Shown here: in pieces, positions 8,474 to 16,745 of the stretch | Layout: each line of letters opens with the position of its first letter | Numbering within the stretch: position 1 is the stretch's first letter | DNA from: Mycobacterium florentinum | Lineage (GTDB): Bacteria; Actinomycetota; Actinomycetes; Mycobacteriales; Mycobacteriaceae | Reading direction: 5' to 3' | DNA: 64,000 bases | Assembly: GCF_010730355.1 (NCBI RefSeq) | Contig: NZ_AP022576.1 | Location: 4,154,001-4,218,000, forward strand | Notes under the pieces: model-generated | What the model was told of the DNA's origin: nothing | Database searches by the model: none | What the model saw: only the letters and a program-made list of their open reading frames with translations | Translations under genes and position numbers: made by a program

Positions 8474-8785
8474 GTGCTGGCGGCGGCGATGGTCGCCGTG
8501 CTGCTGTGCGTCACCGGCGCCGGCGTCTACCTCGGCTCCGTGGTGGTGGCACGTCATCGTGCGCAGGCGGCTGCCGATCTGGCCGCGCTGGCCGCCGCGG
8601 CGCGGCTACCTTCTGGAGCCGAGGCGGCGTGCGCCCGGGCGACTGCGGTGGCCCGCGGGATGCGGGTCGGCGATATCGGCTGCCGGGTGGACGATCTCGA
8701 CGTCGTCGTCACGGTGCGGGTGGCGGTGCCGTTTGGCGGCATGGCCCAGGCTGCCGCGCGGGCCGGGCCGCTGGACGTGGCGTGA
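8474..8785 (+). CDS. TadG-like/TadE-like secretion-neighbourhood protein, Rv3654c-like
   Basis: 103 aa from GTG 8474; ATG 8489 (98 aa) and TTG 8417 are alternatives. The sequence GAATVLAAAMVAVLLCVTG then YLGSVVVARHRAQAAADLAALAAAA fits the family of small membrane proteins found beside Tad and helicase loci in actinobacteria. Cysteines at CARATAVARG and GCRVDDLD could form a disulfide outside the membrane. The TGA abuts the stop of the convergent next gene exactly (TGATCA), leaving no room for a terminator. Confidence 0.78.
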   Translation: MLAAAMVAVLLCVTGAGVYLGSVVVARHRAQAAADLAALAAAARLPSGAEAACARATAVARGMRVGDIGCRVDDLDVVVTVRVAVPFGGMAQAAARAGPLDVA

Positions 8786-9823
8786 TCAGCCGTTGTCGTC
8801 CGCGGCTTTTGGCAATCCGGCGCTGGCGAGCTCCTCGTCGCTTGGCAAGCGCAGCGACACCAGCCCGACGAAGGTGTCCGGTTCGAGTTCGACTCGGTTG
8901 GCCGTCACGTGCACCGGCACCCACTTGCCGTCGAAGCCACGCATCCGCAGCACGCGGTTGGTCGAGCCCTTGCCGAATTCCTCGGTCATGGCCGACATCT
9001 GGGGCACGTCCTCCGGATGGACCTTCGGCCTGTCCTTGTCGGAGCCGCGCCAGTCGTAGAAGGTGCAGGGCTCGTCGAGCCACTTCAACAAGGTCCAGTT
9101 GTTGAGGTCGACGAGCGCCCGGTGCACGCCGGCCTGCCGCAGCCCGTCGAGGATCCGCAGGGCCAGATCATCGGTCGAGACCAGCGGGCCCTTGAGTTCG
9201 GCACGCCAGTTCATCGCCCGCGCGACGAGGTTGTGCTTGCCGTCCGCTCCGGGCTCCAGCCCGCTGCGGCCGACGAAACCGATCCGGATGGGATTTCCCT
9301 GCCAATCGGTGAGATCCCAAGTACTGCAGATTGTTTGGCCCGGCTCCGCCTTCACGGCCATTGCGAGTATTTTGGTTTCGTTCGGATTGAGCTCGCGCGA
9401 CGGGAGGTCTTCGGCAAACGCTCTGCCGAAGGTGACTTCGACTTCGGGATTCTTGCCGCTGATGGCCAGGGACTCCCGGGTGTCGGTGGCCACTCCAAGG
9501 GTCAGGTCCCACTTCAGCGGGCCCGCGGTGGGCCGCTCGGGCGGATCCATGTCGGCGGGGCCGGTCCACACGTGCACACCGTGGATAAAGCCGTCGGACA
9601 TCACCACCGGTTCCGTGCGGATCACGCGGTCGTGCTTAGGAGTGATGCTGGTCAGGCTCTGGCCGGTGCGCATCGACTCGGCGATTGCGGTCCGGACCGC
9701 GGCGAGATGGGGACTGCGGCGGAGGAAGGTCGTGATGGGGACAAGGTTCTTGAGCTGCCGCCCCTGTGCAACCACGGCAGGCTCGTCCCCCAGTGTCTCC
9801 ACGAGCAACCAGTCGTGGGCCAT
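8786..9823 (-). CDS. Rv3651-like protein, PAS/GAF-type sensor fold
   Basis: 345 aa, identical in length to Rv3651. Soluble and without signal peptide. Motifs include HVWTGPADMDPPERP, ICSTWDLTDWQGNPI and the C-terminal VPVHVTANRVELEPDTF, which resembles a PAS strand pattern. The family is mycobacterial and is described as multi-domain with PAS/GAF-like folds; ligand and partner are unknown. It is followed without spacing by the Tad operon end and lies downstream of the helicase gene on the same strand, separated by 311 bases. Confidence 0.82.
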   Translation of the reverse strand: MAHDWLLVETLGDEPAVVAQGRQLKNLVPITTFLRRSPHLAAVRTAIAESMRTGQSLTSITPKHDRVIRTEPVVMSDGFIHGVHVWTGPADMDPPERPTAGPLKWDLTLGVATDTRESLAISGKNPEVEVTFGRAFAEDLPSRELNPNETKILAMAVKAEPGQTICSTWDLTDWQGNPIRIGFVGRSGLEPGADGKHNLVARAMNWRAELKGPLVSTDDLALRILDGLRQAGVHRALVDLNNWTLLKWLDEPCTFYDWRGSDKDRPKVHPEDVPQMSAMTEEFGKGSTNRVLRMRGFDGKWVPVHVTANRVELEPDTFVGLVSLRLPSDEELASAGLPKAADDNG

Positions 9824-10134
9824 GCGGTCGAGTTTAGGGCGCTCGGAGGCAAGGGGGGATGCCCGGGCACGCCGTCATCGCTCCAGCAAATCCCGTCGCG
9901 ACATCAGTTCGGCGATACCGCGAATCGACTTCGCGGCCGCAAAGCTACTGGTAAGTTTGCAAACCACAACACAGCCTTGATAGTTTTCTGCTCCGGCCGT
10001 TGGTCGCGCTTTGAGACATCACGCTGGCGTTTCTTTAGGCAAAGGAAACGCATTCGGCGGTTGTTATATGCGAATCCTTGGAGGTCGACCGTCGAGGGGT
10101 CGGTCGCCGTCCGCAGGGTTGCTCAGCGCGATCT
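9824..10134. other. 311-base intergenic region, PE33 locus in M. tuberculosis but no PE gene here
   Basis: No PE start (MSFV) is present on either strand. It holds an inverted repeat GCGTTTC 10027-10033 with GAAACGC 10045-10051 around an A/T-rich loop, which could be an operator for the minus-strand gene or a weak terminator of the helicase gene. Confidence 0.45.
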
Positions 10135-12438
10135 TCACGGTAACTCCGCAAGCACCAGCCTGAGCACTTGCACAGCACCCGCCTTATCCAGCGGGTCATT
10201 GCCGTTGCCGCACTTGGGGGATTGCACGCAGGACGGACAACCCATCGGACATTCGCACGCCTCGATGGCCGCCGCGGTGGCACTCAGCCAGGTCCGTGCC
10301 TGCCGAAAACCGCGTTCGGCGAATCCCGCCCCGCCCGGATAGCCGTCGTAGACGAACACACTGGGCTCTCCCAGAGGACCGACCGCGGTGGACATTCCGC
10401 CGATGTCCCCTCGGTCGCAGCTGGCGACCAAAGGCAGCAGCCCGATCGCGGCGTGTTCGGCCGCGTGCAGCGAGCCGGGAATCCGCGTCGCGTCAATCCC
10501 ATTGCGTGCCAATGCCTCCGGCGTGATAGTGTACATGACCGCGGTCGTGTCGAGGACGTGTTCGGGCATGTCTAGCTCGACGAAATCGATGACCTCCCCG
10601 GACAATCGCCGGCGTAGGTAGCCCACCACCTGATGAGTCACCCTGACCGGCACCACGCCCAGGGTCACCGGACCGAACGCCGATTGCTCGCCGCTGCCCG
10701 TGACCTTGATGTCGGTGATTTCGCGCGCGAAGGTCGCATAACCGGGATCCTCGGCGTGCACGAAGGCCATTGCGCCCTCGAGATCCAGCGAATCGACGAC
10801 GTAGGTGTCGCCCTGATGAAGGTAAACCGCCCCCGGGTGCACCGAGGCGGGGGCCTGACCGAGCCCGGTGCTGCCCAGCAGTCGTCCGGTGTCGGTCTCC
10901 ACGATGACGATTTGACCGCCCACCGAGCCCCGGATGTCCACCGCGCCATGTGGTTCTAGGCCGGGCGCGGGAAAGTACTTGCCGCCGCGGCGGCGCAGCA
11001 GCCCGTCGTCGACCAGCCCCTCGGCCACCTGCGCGGCACCCAATTCACGAACCTCTGCCTCGTCAAGCGGTAATTCTGTTGCGGCGCAGAGTAGTTGGGG
11101 CCCCAAAATGTATGGGTTGGACGGGTCGATCACCACCCGCTCGACCGGTTTGTCCAGCAGCGCCGCGGGATTGTGCACCAGATATGTGTCCAGCGGATCG
11201 TCGCGGGCGACCAGCACCACCAGCGCACCCTGCCCCCGGCGCCCCGAACGGCCGGCCTGCTGCCAGAACGAGGCCACCGTCCCGGGAAAACCGGCGAGCA
11301 CCACCGCGTCGAGCCCCGCGATGTCGACACCCAGTTCCAGCGCATTGGTGGTGGCCAGGCCCCGCAATCGGCCCTCGGCCAGCGCGCGCTCCAGCGCGTT
11401 GCGGTCCTCGGCGAGATAACCGGCCCGATAGGACGCCACCGTCTGAGCCAGGTCCGGCGCGACGTCGTCCAGCCGTGCCCTGGCGCCGAGCGCGGTCAAT
11501 TCGGCCGCCCGCCGGGAACGGACGAACGTCAGGGTCTGTGCTCCCTCGGCGATCAGGTCGGCCATCACCCGCGCCGCCTCGACGCCGGCCGAACGTCGCA
11601 CCGGGGCGCCGTGCTCGCCGGTGACGTCGGTGCGCAGGGCGGGTTCCCACAACGCCACGGTGCGCTCACCTTGCGGTGAGCCGTCTTCGGTGACCTCTTC
11701 GACCGGCAGGCCGATGAGTTCGGCAGCCGTCGTGCCGGGCGAATCCGTGGTTGCGCTGGCGAAAATCACCGTCGGTGCTGCCGAGTAGCGCGCGCACAGT
11801 CGCAGCAGGCGGCGCAGCACCATCGCCACGTTGGAGCCGAAAACGCCCCGAAAGTAATGGCATTCGTCGACGATCACGAAGCGCAGCCCACGCAACAAAA
11901 CTGCCCAGCGCGGATGGTTTCGCAAAATCGACAAATGGATCATGTCCGGGTTGGAGAACAGCCAGCGAGAGCGCTCCCGCGCGAAACGGCGCACTTCGGC
12001 GGGACTGTCGCCGTCATAGGCGGTGGGCGCCACGTCGGAAAGCCTCGGCACGGCGGCCGTCAGCGCATGCGCGGCGCGCAGCTGGTCGTGACCAAGGGCT
12101 TTCGTCGGCGACAGGTACAGCACCCGGGCCAACGGATCCGTCGCGAGCGCATTGAGCACCGGCAATTGATAGGCCAGCGATTTGCCCGACGCGGTGCCGG
12201 TGCTGAGCACGACATGGCGGCCGGCGTGCGCCAATTCGGCGGCCCGCGCCTGGTGTGACCACGGTGCGCTGATGCCCCGCTCGGCAAAGGCCGCAATGAC
12301 GTCGGATTCGGCCCATTCCGGCCAAATATGGGGCCGGCCGCTGCGGGCCGGCAGCTCCGCGACGTGGCGCAGCGGATGCTCGTCCGGCGCGGTACCGGCG
12401 AGCGCGACGGCCAGCAGGTCGCTGCCGAAACTCGCCAC
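10135..12438 (-). CDS. Superfamily II DNA helicase with DUF1998 tetracysteine domain (SftH/MrfA-YprA type)
   Basis: 767 aa from GTG 12438, preceded by GGAGGG six bases upstream; the open frame to 12495 has no conserved sequence. Walker A is GTASGKS, the DEAH-box variant is VDECHYFRG (DECH), and motif VI is QQAGRSGRRGQ. The C-terminal domain ends with CECPMGCPSCVQSPKCG, the four cysteines that bind zinc in DUF1998 helicases. Homologues include mycobacterial SftH, a 3'-5' translocase/helicase, and B. subtilis MrfA, which acts in mitomycin-damage repair. The gene is divergent from cspA. Homologue of Rv3649. Confidence 0.9.
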   Translation of the reverse strand: MASFGSDLLAVALAGTAPDEHPLRHVAELPARSGRPHIWPEWAESDVIAAFAERGISAPWSHQARAAELAHAGRHVVLSTGTASGKSLAYQLPVLNALATDPLARVLYLSPTKALGHDQLRAAHALTAAVPRLSDVAPTAYDGDSPAEVRRFARERSRWLFSNPDMIHLSILRNHPRWAVLLRGLRFVIVDECHYFRGVFGSNVAMVLRRLLRLCARYSAAPTVIFASATTDSPGTTAAELIGLPVEEVTEDGSPQGERTVALWEPALRTDVTGEHGAPVRRSAGVEAARVMADLIAEGAQTLTFVRSRRAAELTALGARARLDDVAPDLAQTVASYRAGYLAEDRNALERALAEGRLRGLATTNALELGVDIAGLDAVVLAGFPGTVASFWQQAGRSGRRGQGALVVLVARDDPLDTYLVHNPAALLDKPVERVVIDPSNPYILGPQLLCAATELPLDEAEVRELGAAQVAEGLVDDGLLRRRGGKYFPAPGLEPHGAVDIRGSVGGQIVIVETDTGRLLGSTGLGQAPASVHPGAVYLHQGDTYVVDSLDLEGAMAFVHAEDPGYATFAREITDIKVTGSGEQSAFGPVTLGVVPVRVTHQVVGYLRRRLSGEVIDFVELDMPEHVLDTTAVMYTITPEALARNGIDATRIPGSLHAAEHAAIGLLPLVASCDRGDIGGMSTAVGPLGEPSVFVYDGYPGGAGFAERGFRQARTWLSATAAAIEACECPMGCPSCVQSPKCGNGNDPLDKAGAVQVLRLVLAELP

Positions 12439-12686
12439 GTCACACCCTCCAAGAATCAGTCGGGGCCGCAAGTCTGTCGCCGAGACCATGAACATGGTTG
12501 ACTGTTTGCGGTCGTAGCTTCTGTGTTCGTGTCAAAACTTCGCAGGATCGACGTTGCGACCCGCGGTTCCTGCGAGGTTAACGGTCGGGTGAAGTTCCGA
12601 CGACTCCGCGAGGTATGGCGGTGACAACGGGCCCGGGGCACCGAAAAGCGGTGCTCCGAACCTTGAAGAAAAGGAAAGATCGAGAA

Positions 12687-12890
12687 ATGCCACAGGGAAC
12701 TGTGAAGTGGTTCAACGCGGAGAAGGGGTTCGGTTTCATCGCCCCCGAGGACGGTTCCGCGGATGTTTTTGTCCACTACACGGAGATCCAGGGTTCGGGC
12801 TTCCGCACCCTCGAAGAAAATCAGAAGGTCGAGTTTGAAATCGGCCACAGCCCTAAGGGCCCCCAGGCCACCGGAGTCCGCTCCGTCTAA
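12687..12890 (+). CDS. cspA: CspA, cold-shock-domain RNA chaperone
   Basis: 67 aa, the whole protein being one cold-shock domain. RNP1 is KGFGFIAP and RNP2 is VFVHYTEI. It binds single-stranded RNA/DNA and melts secondary structure. The start ATG has AAAGGAAAG 10 bases upstream. The long spacer (248 bases) to the divergent helicase leaves room for the long structured leader usual for csp genes. A very strong terminator follows. Homologue of Rv3648c. Confidence 0.95.
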   Translation: MPQGTVKWFNAEKGFGFIAPEDGSADVFVHYTEIQGSGFRTLEENQKVEFEIGHSPKGPQATGVRSV

Positions 12891-12911
12891 ATCGAGCAGA
12901 TTCTGACGAGG

Positions 12912-12955
12912 ACCCCCCGTGCAACCCGCTTTGCGGGTGTCCGCCGGGGGGTTTT
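12912..12955 (+). terminator. Intrinsic terminator of cspA
   Basis: Outer stem ACCCCCCG 12912-12919 with CGGGGGGT 12945-12952. The inner hairpin is ACCCGC 12924-12929 with GCGGGT 12933-12938. The outer stem runs into TTTT at 12952-12955. Clear rho-independent terminator 21 bases after the cspA stop. Confidence 0.88.
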
Positions 12956-13067
12956 CATTATCTATTCACTCGTCCGCTACCTTGGGCCGGCAGCGGTCGA
13001 CACGCCGCGTAGTGGCGCCGCGCCGAATGCCTCGAAGCGGTGACGGGCGGCCTGGCTTACTGTCGGT

Positions 13068-13661
13068 GTGGTGAGTCAGCTTTCCTTCTTCACAGCGGAG
13101 GCGGTGCCGCCCGCGGTCGCCGATCTGTGCGGAGTGCTGGCGGCCTCTGGCCAAATCGTGACGGTGGGCGCTACCGAGTCCCGTGGCGCCCGGCTCTCGG
13201 TTGTCGTGGATCAGCTCTGGCGCGCGTCGGCTCTGGCCGAGATGATCGCCGAGGCCGGCTTGGTCCCCGAGATCGGCCGCACCGACGAGGACACACCCCT
13301 GGTGCGCACCGCTGTCGACCCGTCGTTGACTGCGATCGCGGCCGAATGGACCCGCGGCGCGGTCAAGACGGTGCCACCGCGCTGGCTGCCCGGTCCGCGC
13401 GAGCTGCGGGCGTGGACCATCGCCGCCGGCACGCCCGAGGGCGATCACTATCAGCTGGGCCTGGATCCACACGCCCCCGACACCCATTCGCCGCTGGCGT
13501 CGGCGCTGATGCGGGTCGGGATCGCGCCCACCCTGATCGGCACCCGCGGCGGACGCCCGGCACTGCGGATCAGCGGCCGCCGGAGGCTATCGCGGCTGGT
13601 AGAGAATGTGGGGGAACACCCTGACGGCGACGAGGCATTGGTGCTGTGGCCCCGGATTTAG
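13068..13661 (+). CDS. Conserved mycobacterial protein, Rv3647c-like
   Basis: 197 aa from GTG 13068 (GTG 13071 is also possible). Soluble alpha/beta protein with no recognised catalytic motif. The segments LPGPRELRAWTIAAG and LDPHAPDTHSPLASALMRVG look structured and conserved. It lies between cspA and topA on the same strand, as in M. tuberculosis. Function unknown. Confidence 0.8.
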   Translation: MVSQLSFFTAEAVPPAVADLCGVLAASGQIVTVGATESRGARLSVVVDQLWRASALAEMIAEAGLVPEIGRTDEDTPLVRTAVDPSLTAIAAEWTRGAVKTVPPRWLPGPRELRAWTIAAGTPEGDHYQLGLDPHAPDTHSPLASALMRVGIAPTLIGTRGGRPALRISGRRRLSRLVENVGEHPDGDEALVLWPRI

Positions 13662-13933
13662 CCGCGCGACCCGGGAAATGCCGGCGGCCCGGATCCGGGA
13701 TTCGCGGTTGCGGGTGACAGCACCCGGCACACAGGTTTGGCCCTCACTAGGACGTGCGCTTTCGGGGAGTCGGTTTGCGTCGGCCCGCCTTCGGGTGCGA
13801 AATTGTCAGGTGCCCGAGGGGAAGGAACGCCGACGTATCTGAATTTCAGCGGAATTTCGGACGTCTGCCTGTCATTCTTCCTGCAGGGCGGTCCCGAACC
13901 GGGGCCGGGAGAAGAGATGGAGCGTAAGCGCAG

Positions 13934-16735
13934 GTGGCTGACCCAACACTAGGCCGCGACAGCAGCGGCAATGGCAGCCGGAGGCGACTTGTCATCGTTG
14001 AGTCGCCGACTAAAGCGCGCAAACTCGCGAGCTATTTGGGCTCCAGCTACGTCGTCGAATCGTCGCGCGGACACATCCGCGACCTGCCGAGAGCCGCCGC
14101 GGACGTGCCCGCGAAGTTCAAGTCCGAGCCCTGGGCCCGGCTCGGGGTCAACGTCGACGCCGACTTCGAACCGCTCTACATCATCAGCCCGGAGAAAAAG
14201 AGCACGGTCACCGAGCTCAAGGGCCTCTTGAAGGACGTCGACGAGCTCTACCTGGCCACGGATGGTGACCGCGAGGGTGAGGCCATCGCCTGGCACCTGA
14301 TGGAAACGCTGAAGCCGCGCATCCCGGTCAAGCGGATGGTATTCCACGAGATCACCGAGCCGGCCATCCTCGAGGCCGCGCAAAACCCCCGCGACCTCGA
14401 CATCGACCTGGTCGACGCGCAGGAAACCCGGCGCATCCTGGACCGGCTGTACGGTTACGAGGTCAGTCCGGTGCTGTGGAAGAAGGTCGCGCCCCGGCTG
14501 TCGGCGGGCCGGGTGCAGTCCGTGGCCACCCGCATCATCGTGCAGCGCGAACGCGACCGCATGGCGTTCCGCAGCGCGTCGTACTGGGACATCATCGCCC
14601 AGCTGGACGCCAGCGTCTCCGACGCGAACGCGCAGCCACCCACGTTCACCGCACGCCTGACCTCCGTCGACGGATTGCGGGTCGCCAGCGGCCGCGATTT
14701 CGACTCGCTGGGCACGCTGCGCAAGGCCGACGAGGTCGTGGTGCTCAACGAGGCCCGGGCCACCGAGCTGGCCACCGGTCTGCGGGGTGCACAGCTGTCG
14801 GTGGCCTCGGTCGAGGAGAAGCCCTACACCCGGCGGCCCTACGCGCCGTTCATGACGTCCACGCTGCAGCAGGAGGCCGGCCGCAAGCTGCGCTTCTCGT
14901 CGGAGCGGACGATGAGCATCGCCCAGCGGCTCTACGAAAACGGCTACATCACCTATATGCGTACCGACTCGACGACGCTGTCGCAGTCGGCCATCAGCGC
15001 GGCGCGCTCGCAGGCCAGTCAGCTCTATGGCGACGAGTACGTGTCCCCGTCACCGCGTCAGTACACCCGCAAGGTCAAAAACGCCCAGGAGGCACACGAG
15101 GCGATCCGCCCGGCGGGCGAGACGTTCGCGACCCCGGACGCGGTGCGCCGCGAGCTCGACGGCGACGAGTTCCGCCTCTACGAGCTGATCTGGCAGCGCA
15201 CGGTGGCCTCGCAGATGGCCGACGCTCGCGGGACCACGCTGAGTTTGCGGATCGCTGGTACCGCGGCGGGCTCGCAGGGCGATCAGCCGGTGGTGTTCTC
15301 GGCCAGCGGCCGTACCATCACGTTCGCCGGGTTCTTGAAGGCCTACGTGGAAACCGTGGACGAACTGGCGGGCGGTGAGGCCGACGACGCCGAGCGCCGG
15401 CTGCCCCACCTCACCGAGGGGCAGCGGTTGGCGGCCCTCGAGCTCACTCCCGACGGCCACGCCACCAGCCCCCCGGCGCGCTACACCGAGGCCTCACTGG
15501 TCAAGGCGCTCGAGGAGCTGGGCATCGGCCGCCCGTCGACCTACGCGTCGATCATCAAGACCATCCAGGACCGCGGCTACGTGCACAAGAAGGGCAGCGC
15601 GCTGGTGCCGTCGTGGGTGGCGTTCGCCGTCACCGGTCTGCTGGAACAGCATTTCGGCCGGCTCGTCGATTACGACTTCACGGCGGCGATGGAAGACGAG
15701 CTCGACGCGATCGCGTCCGGCAACGAGCAACGCACCAACTGGCTCAACAACTTCTACTTCGGCGGCGACCACGGTGTGCAGGACTCGGTGGCACGCGCCG
15801 GTGGGCTCAAGAAGCTCGTCGGCGTCAACCTCGAAGGCATCGACGCCCGAGAAGTCAACTCCATCAAGCTGTTCGACGACGCAGAGGGCCGCCCGGTCTA
15901 CGTGCGGGTGGGCAAGAACGGACCTTACCTGGAGCGCACGATCACCGGCGACGACGGTGAGACAAAGCCGCAGCGGGCCAACCTCAAAGACGAACTGACC
16001 CCCGACGAGCTGACCATCGAGGTGGCTGAGGAGCTCTTCGCCACCCCGCAGGAGGGCCGCTCGCTGGGCGTGGACCCGCAGACGGGCCACGAAATCGTCG
16101 CCAAGGACGGCCGCTACGGCCCGTATGTGACCGAGGTGCTCCCCGAGTCGCCGCCCGACGACGGTGACGCGGCCCCGGCGAAGAAGGGTAAGAAGCCCAC
16201 CGGCCCCAAGCCCCGCACCGGCTCGCTGCTGCGCACGATGGATTTGCAGACGGTCACGCTCGAGGACGCGCTGAAACTGCTGTCGCTGCCGCGGGTGGTC
16301 GGAGTCGATCCTGCCAACAACGAGGAGATCACCGCACAGAATGGCCGCTACGGCCCATATCTGAAGCGCGGCACGGATTCTCGCTCGCTGGCGACCGAAG
16401 AGCAGATGTTCACGATCACGCTCGACGAGGCGCTGAAGATCTATGCCGAGCCGAAACGCCGTGGCAGACAAGCTGCTTCGGCCCCGCCGTTGCGCGAGCT
16501 GGGCAATGACCCGGTCTCGGGTAAGCCAATGGTGGTGAAGGACGGCCGATTTGGGCCGTATGTGACCGACGGCGAGACCAACGCCAGCCTGCGCAAGGGT
16601 GACGACGTGCTGTCGATCACCGACGAGCGCGCGTCCGAGTTGCTGGCCGACCGGCGGGCCCGGGGTCCGGCCAAGCGGCCCGCGAAGAAGACCGCGCGCA
16701 AAGCCCCGGCGAAAAAGGCCGTCAAGCGCAGTTAG
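13934..16735 (+). CDS. topA: TopA, DNA topoisomerase I
   Basis: 933 aa type IA topoisomerase that relaxes negative supercoils. The N-terminal TOPRIM domain shows VIVESPTKARK and the acidic triad in DGDREGEAIAWHL. The active-site tyrosine is in YITYMRTDSTT (about Tyr341, Tyr342 in M. tuberculosis). As in other mycobacteria there are no C-terminal zinc fingers; instead repeated domains with GRYGPYV/GRFGPYV motifs and a Lys/Ala-rich basic tail (KRPAKKTARKAPAKKAVK). Start GTG 13934 follows GAGAAGAG. Essential single topoisomerase I in mycobacteria. 272 bases upstream are free for its promoter. Confidence 0.96.
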   Translation: MADPTLGRDSSGNGSRRRLVIVESPTKARKLASYLGSSYVVESSRGHIRDLPRAAADVPAKFKSEPWARLGVNVDADFEPLYIISPEKKSTVTELKGLLKDVDELYLATDGDREGEAIAWHLMETLKPRIPVKRMVFHEITEPAILEAAQNPRDLDIDLVDAQETRRILDRLYGYEVSPVLWKKVAPRLSAGRVQSVATRIIVQRERDRMAFRSASYWDIIAQLDASVSDANAQPPTFTARLTSVDGLRVASGRDFDSLGTLRKADEVVVLNEARATELATGLRGAQLSVASVEEKPYTRRPYAPFMTSTLQQEAGRKLRFSSERTMSIAQRLYENGYITYMRTDSTTLSQSAISAARSQASQLYGDEYVSPSPRQYTRKVKNAQEAHEAIRPAGETFATPDAVRRELDGDEFRLYELIWQRTVASQMADARGTTLSLRIAGTAAGSQGDQPVVFSASGRTITFAGFLKAYVETVDELAGGEADDAERRLPHLTEGQRLAALELTPDGHATSPPARYTEASLVKALEELGIGRPSTYASIIKTIQDRGYVHKKGSALVPSWVAFAVTGLLEQHFGRLVDYDFTAAMEDELDAIASGNEQRTNWLNNFYFGGDHGVQDSVARAGGLKKLVGVNLEGIDAREVNSIKLFDDAEGRPVYVRVGKNGPYLERTITGDDGETKPQRANLKDELTPDELTIEVAEELFATPQEGRSLGVDPQTGHEIVAKDGRYGPYVTEVLPESPPDDGDAAPAKKGKKPTGPKPRTGSLLRTMDLQTVTLEDALKLLSLPRVVGVDPANNEEITAQNGRYGPYLKRGTDSRSLATEEQMFTITLDEALKIYAEPKRRGRQAASAPPLRELGNDPVSGKPMVVKDGRFGPYVTDGETNASLRKGDDVLSITDERASELLADRRARGPAKRPAKKTARKAPAKKAVKRS

Positions 16736-16745
16736 CGCCCGGGCA

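Noticed and set aside
8454..9059. ATG-started 201-codon frame over the TadG-like gene
   Set aside because: It has a better start codon, but the translation is Arg/Trp/Pro-rich; the frame of the TadG-like gene has the conserved membrane helix.
12498..12520. TTGACT...TAGCTT as cspA promoter
   Set aside because: The spacing is only 11 bases, too short for a sigma-70-type promoter.
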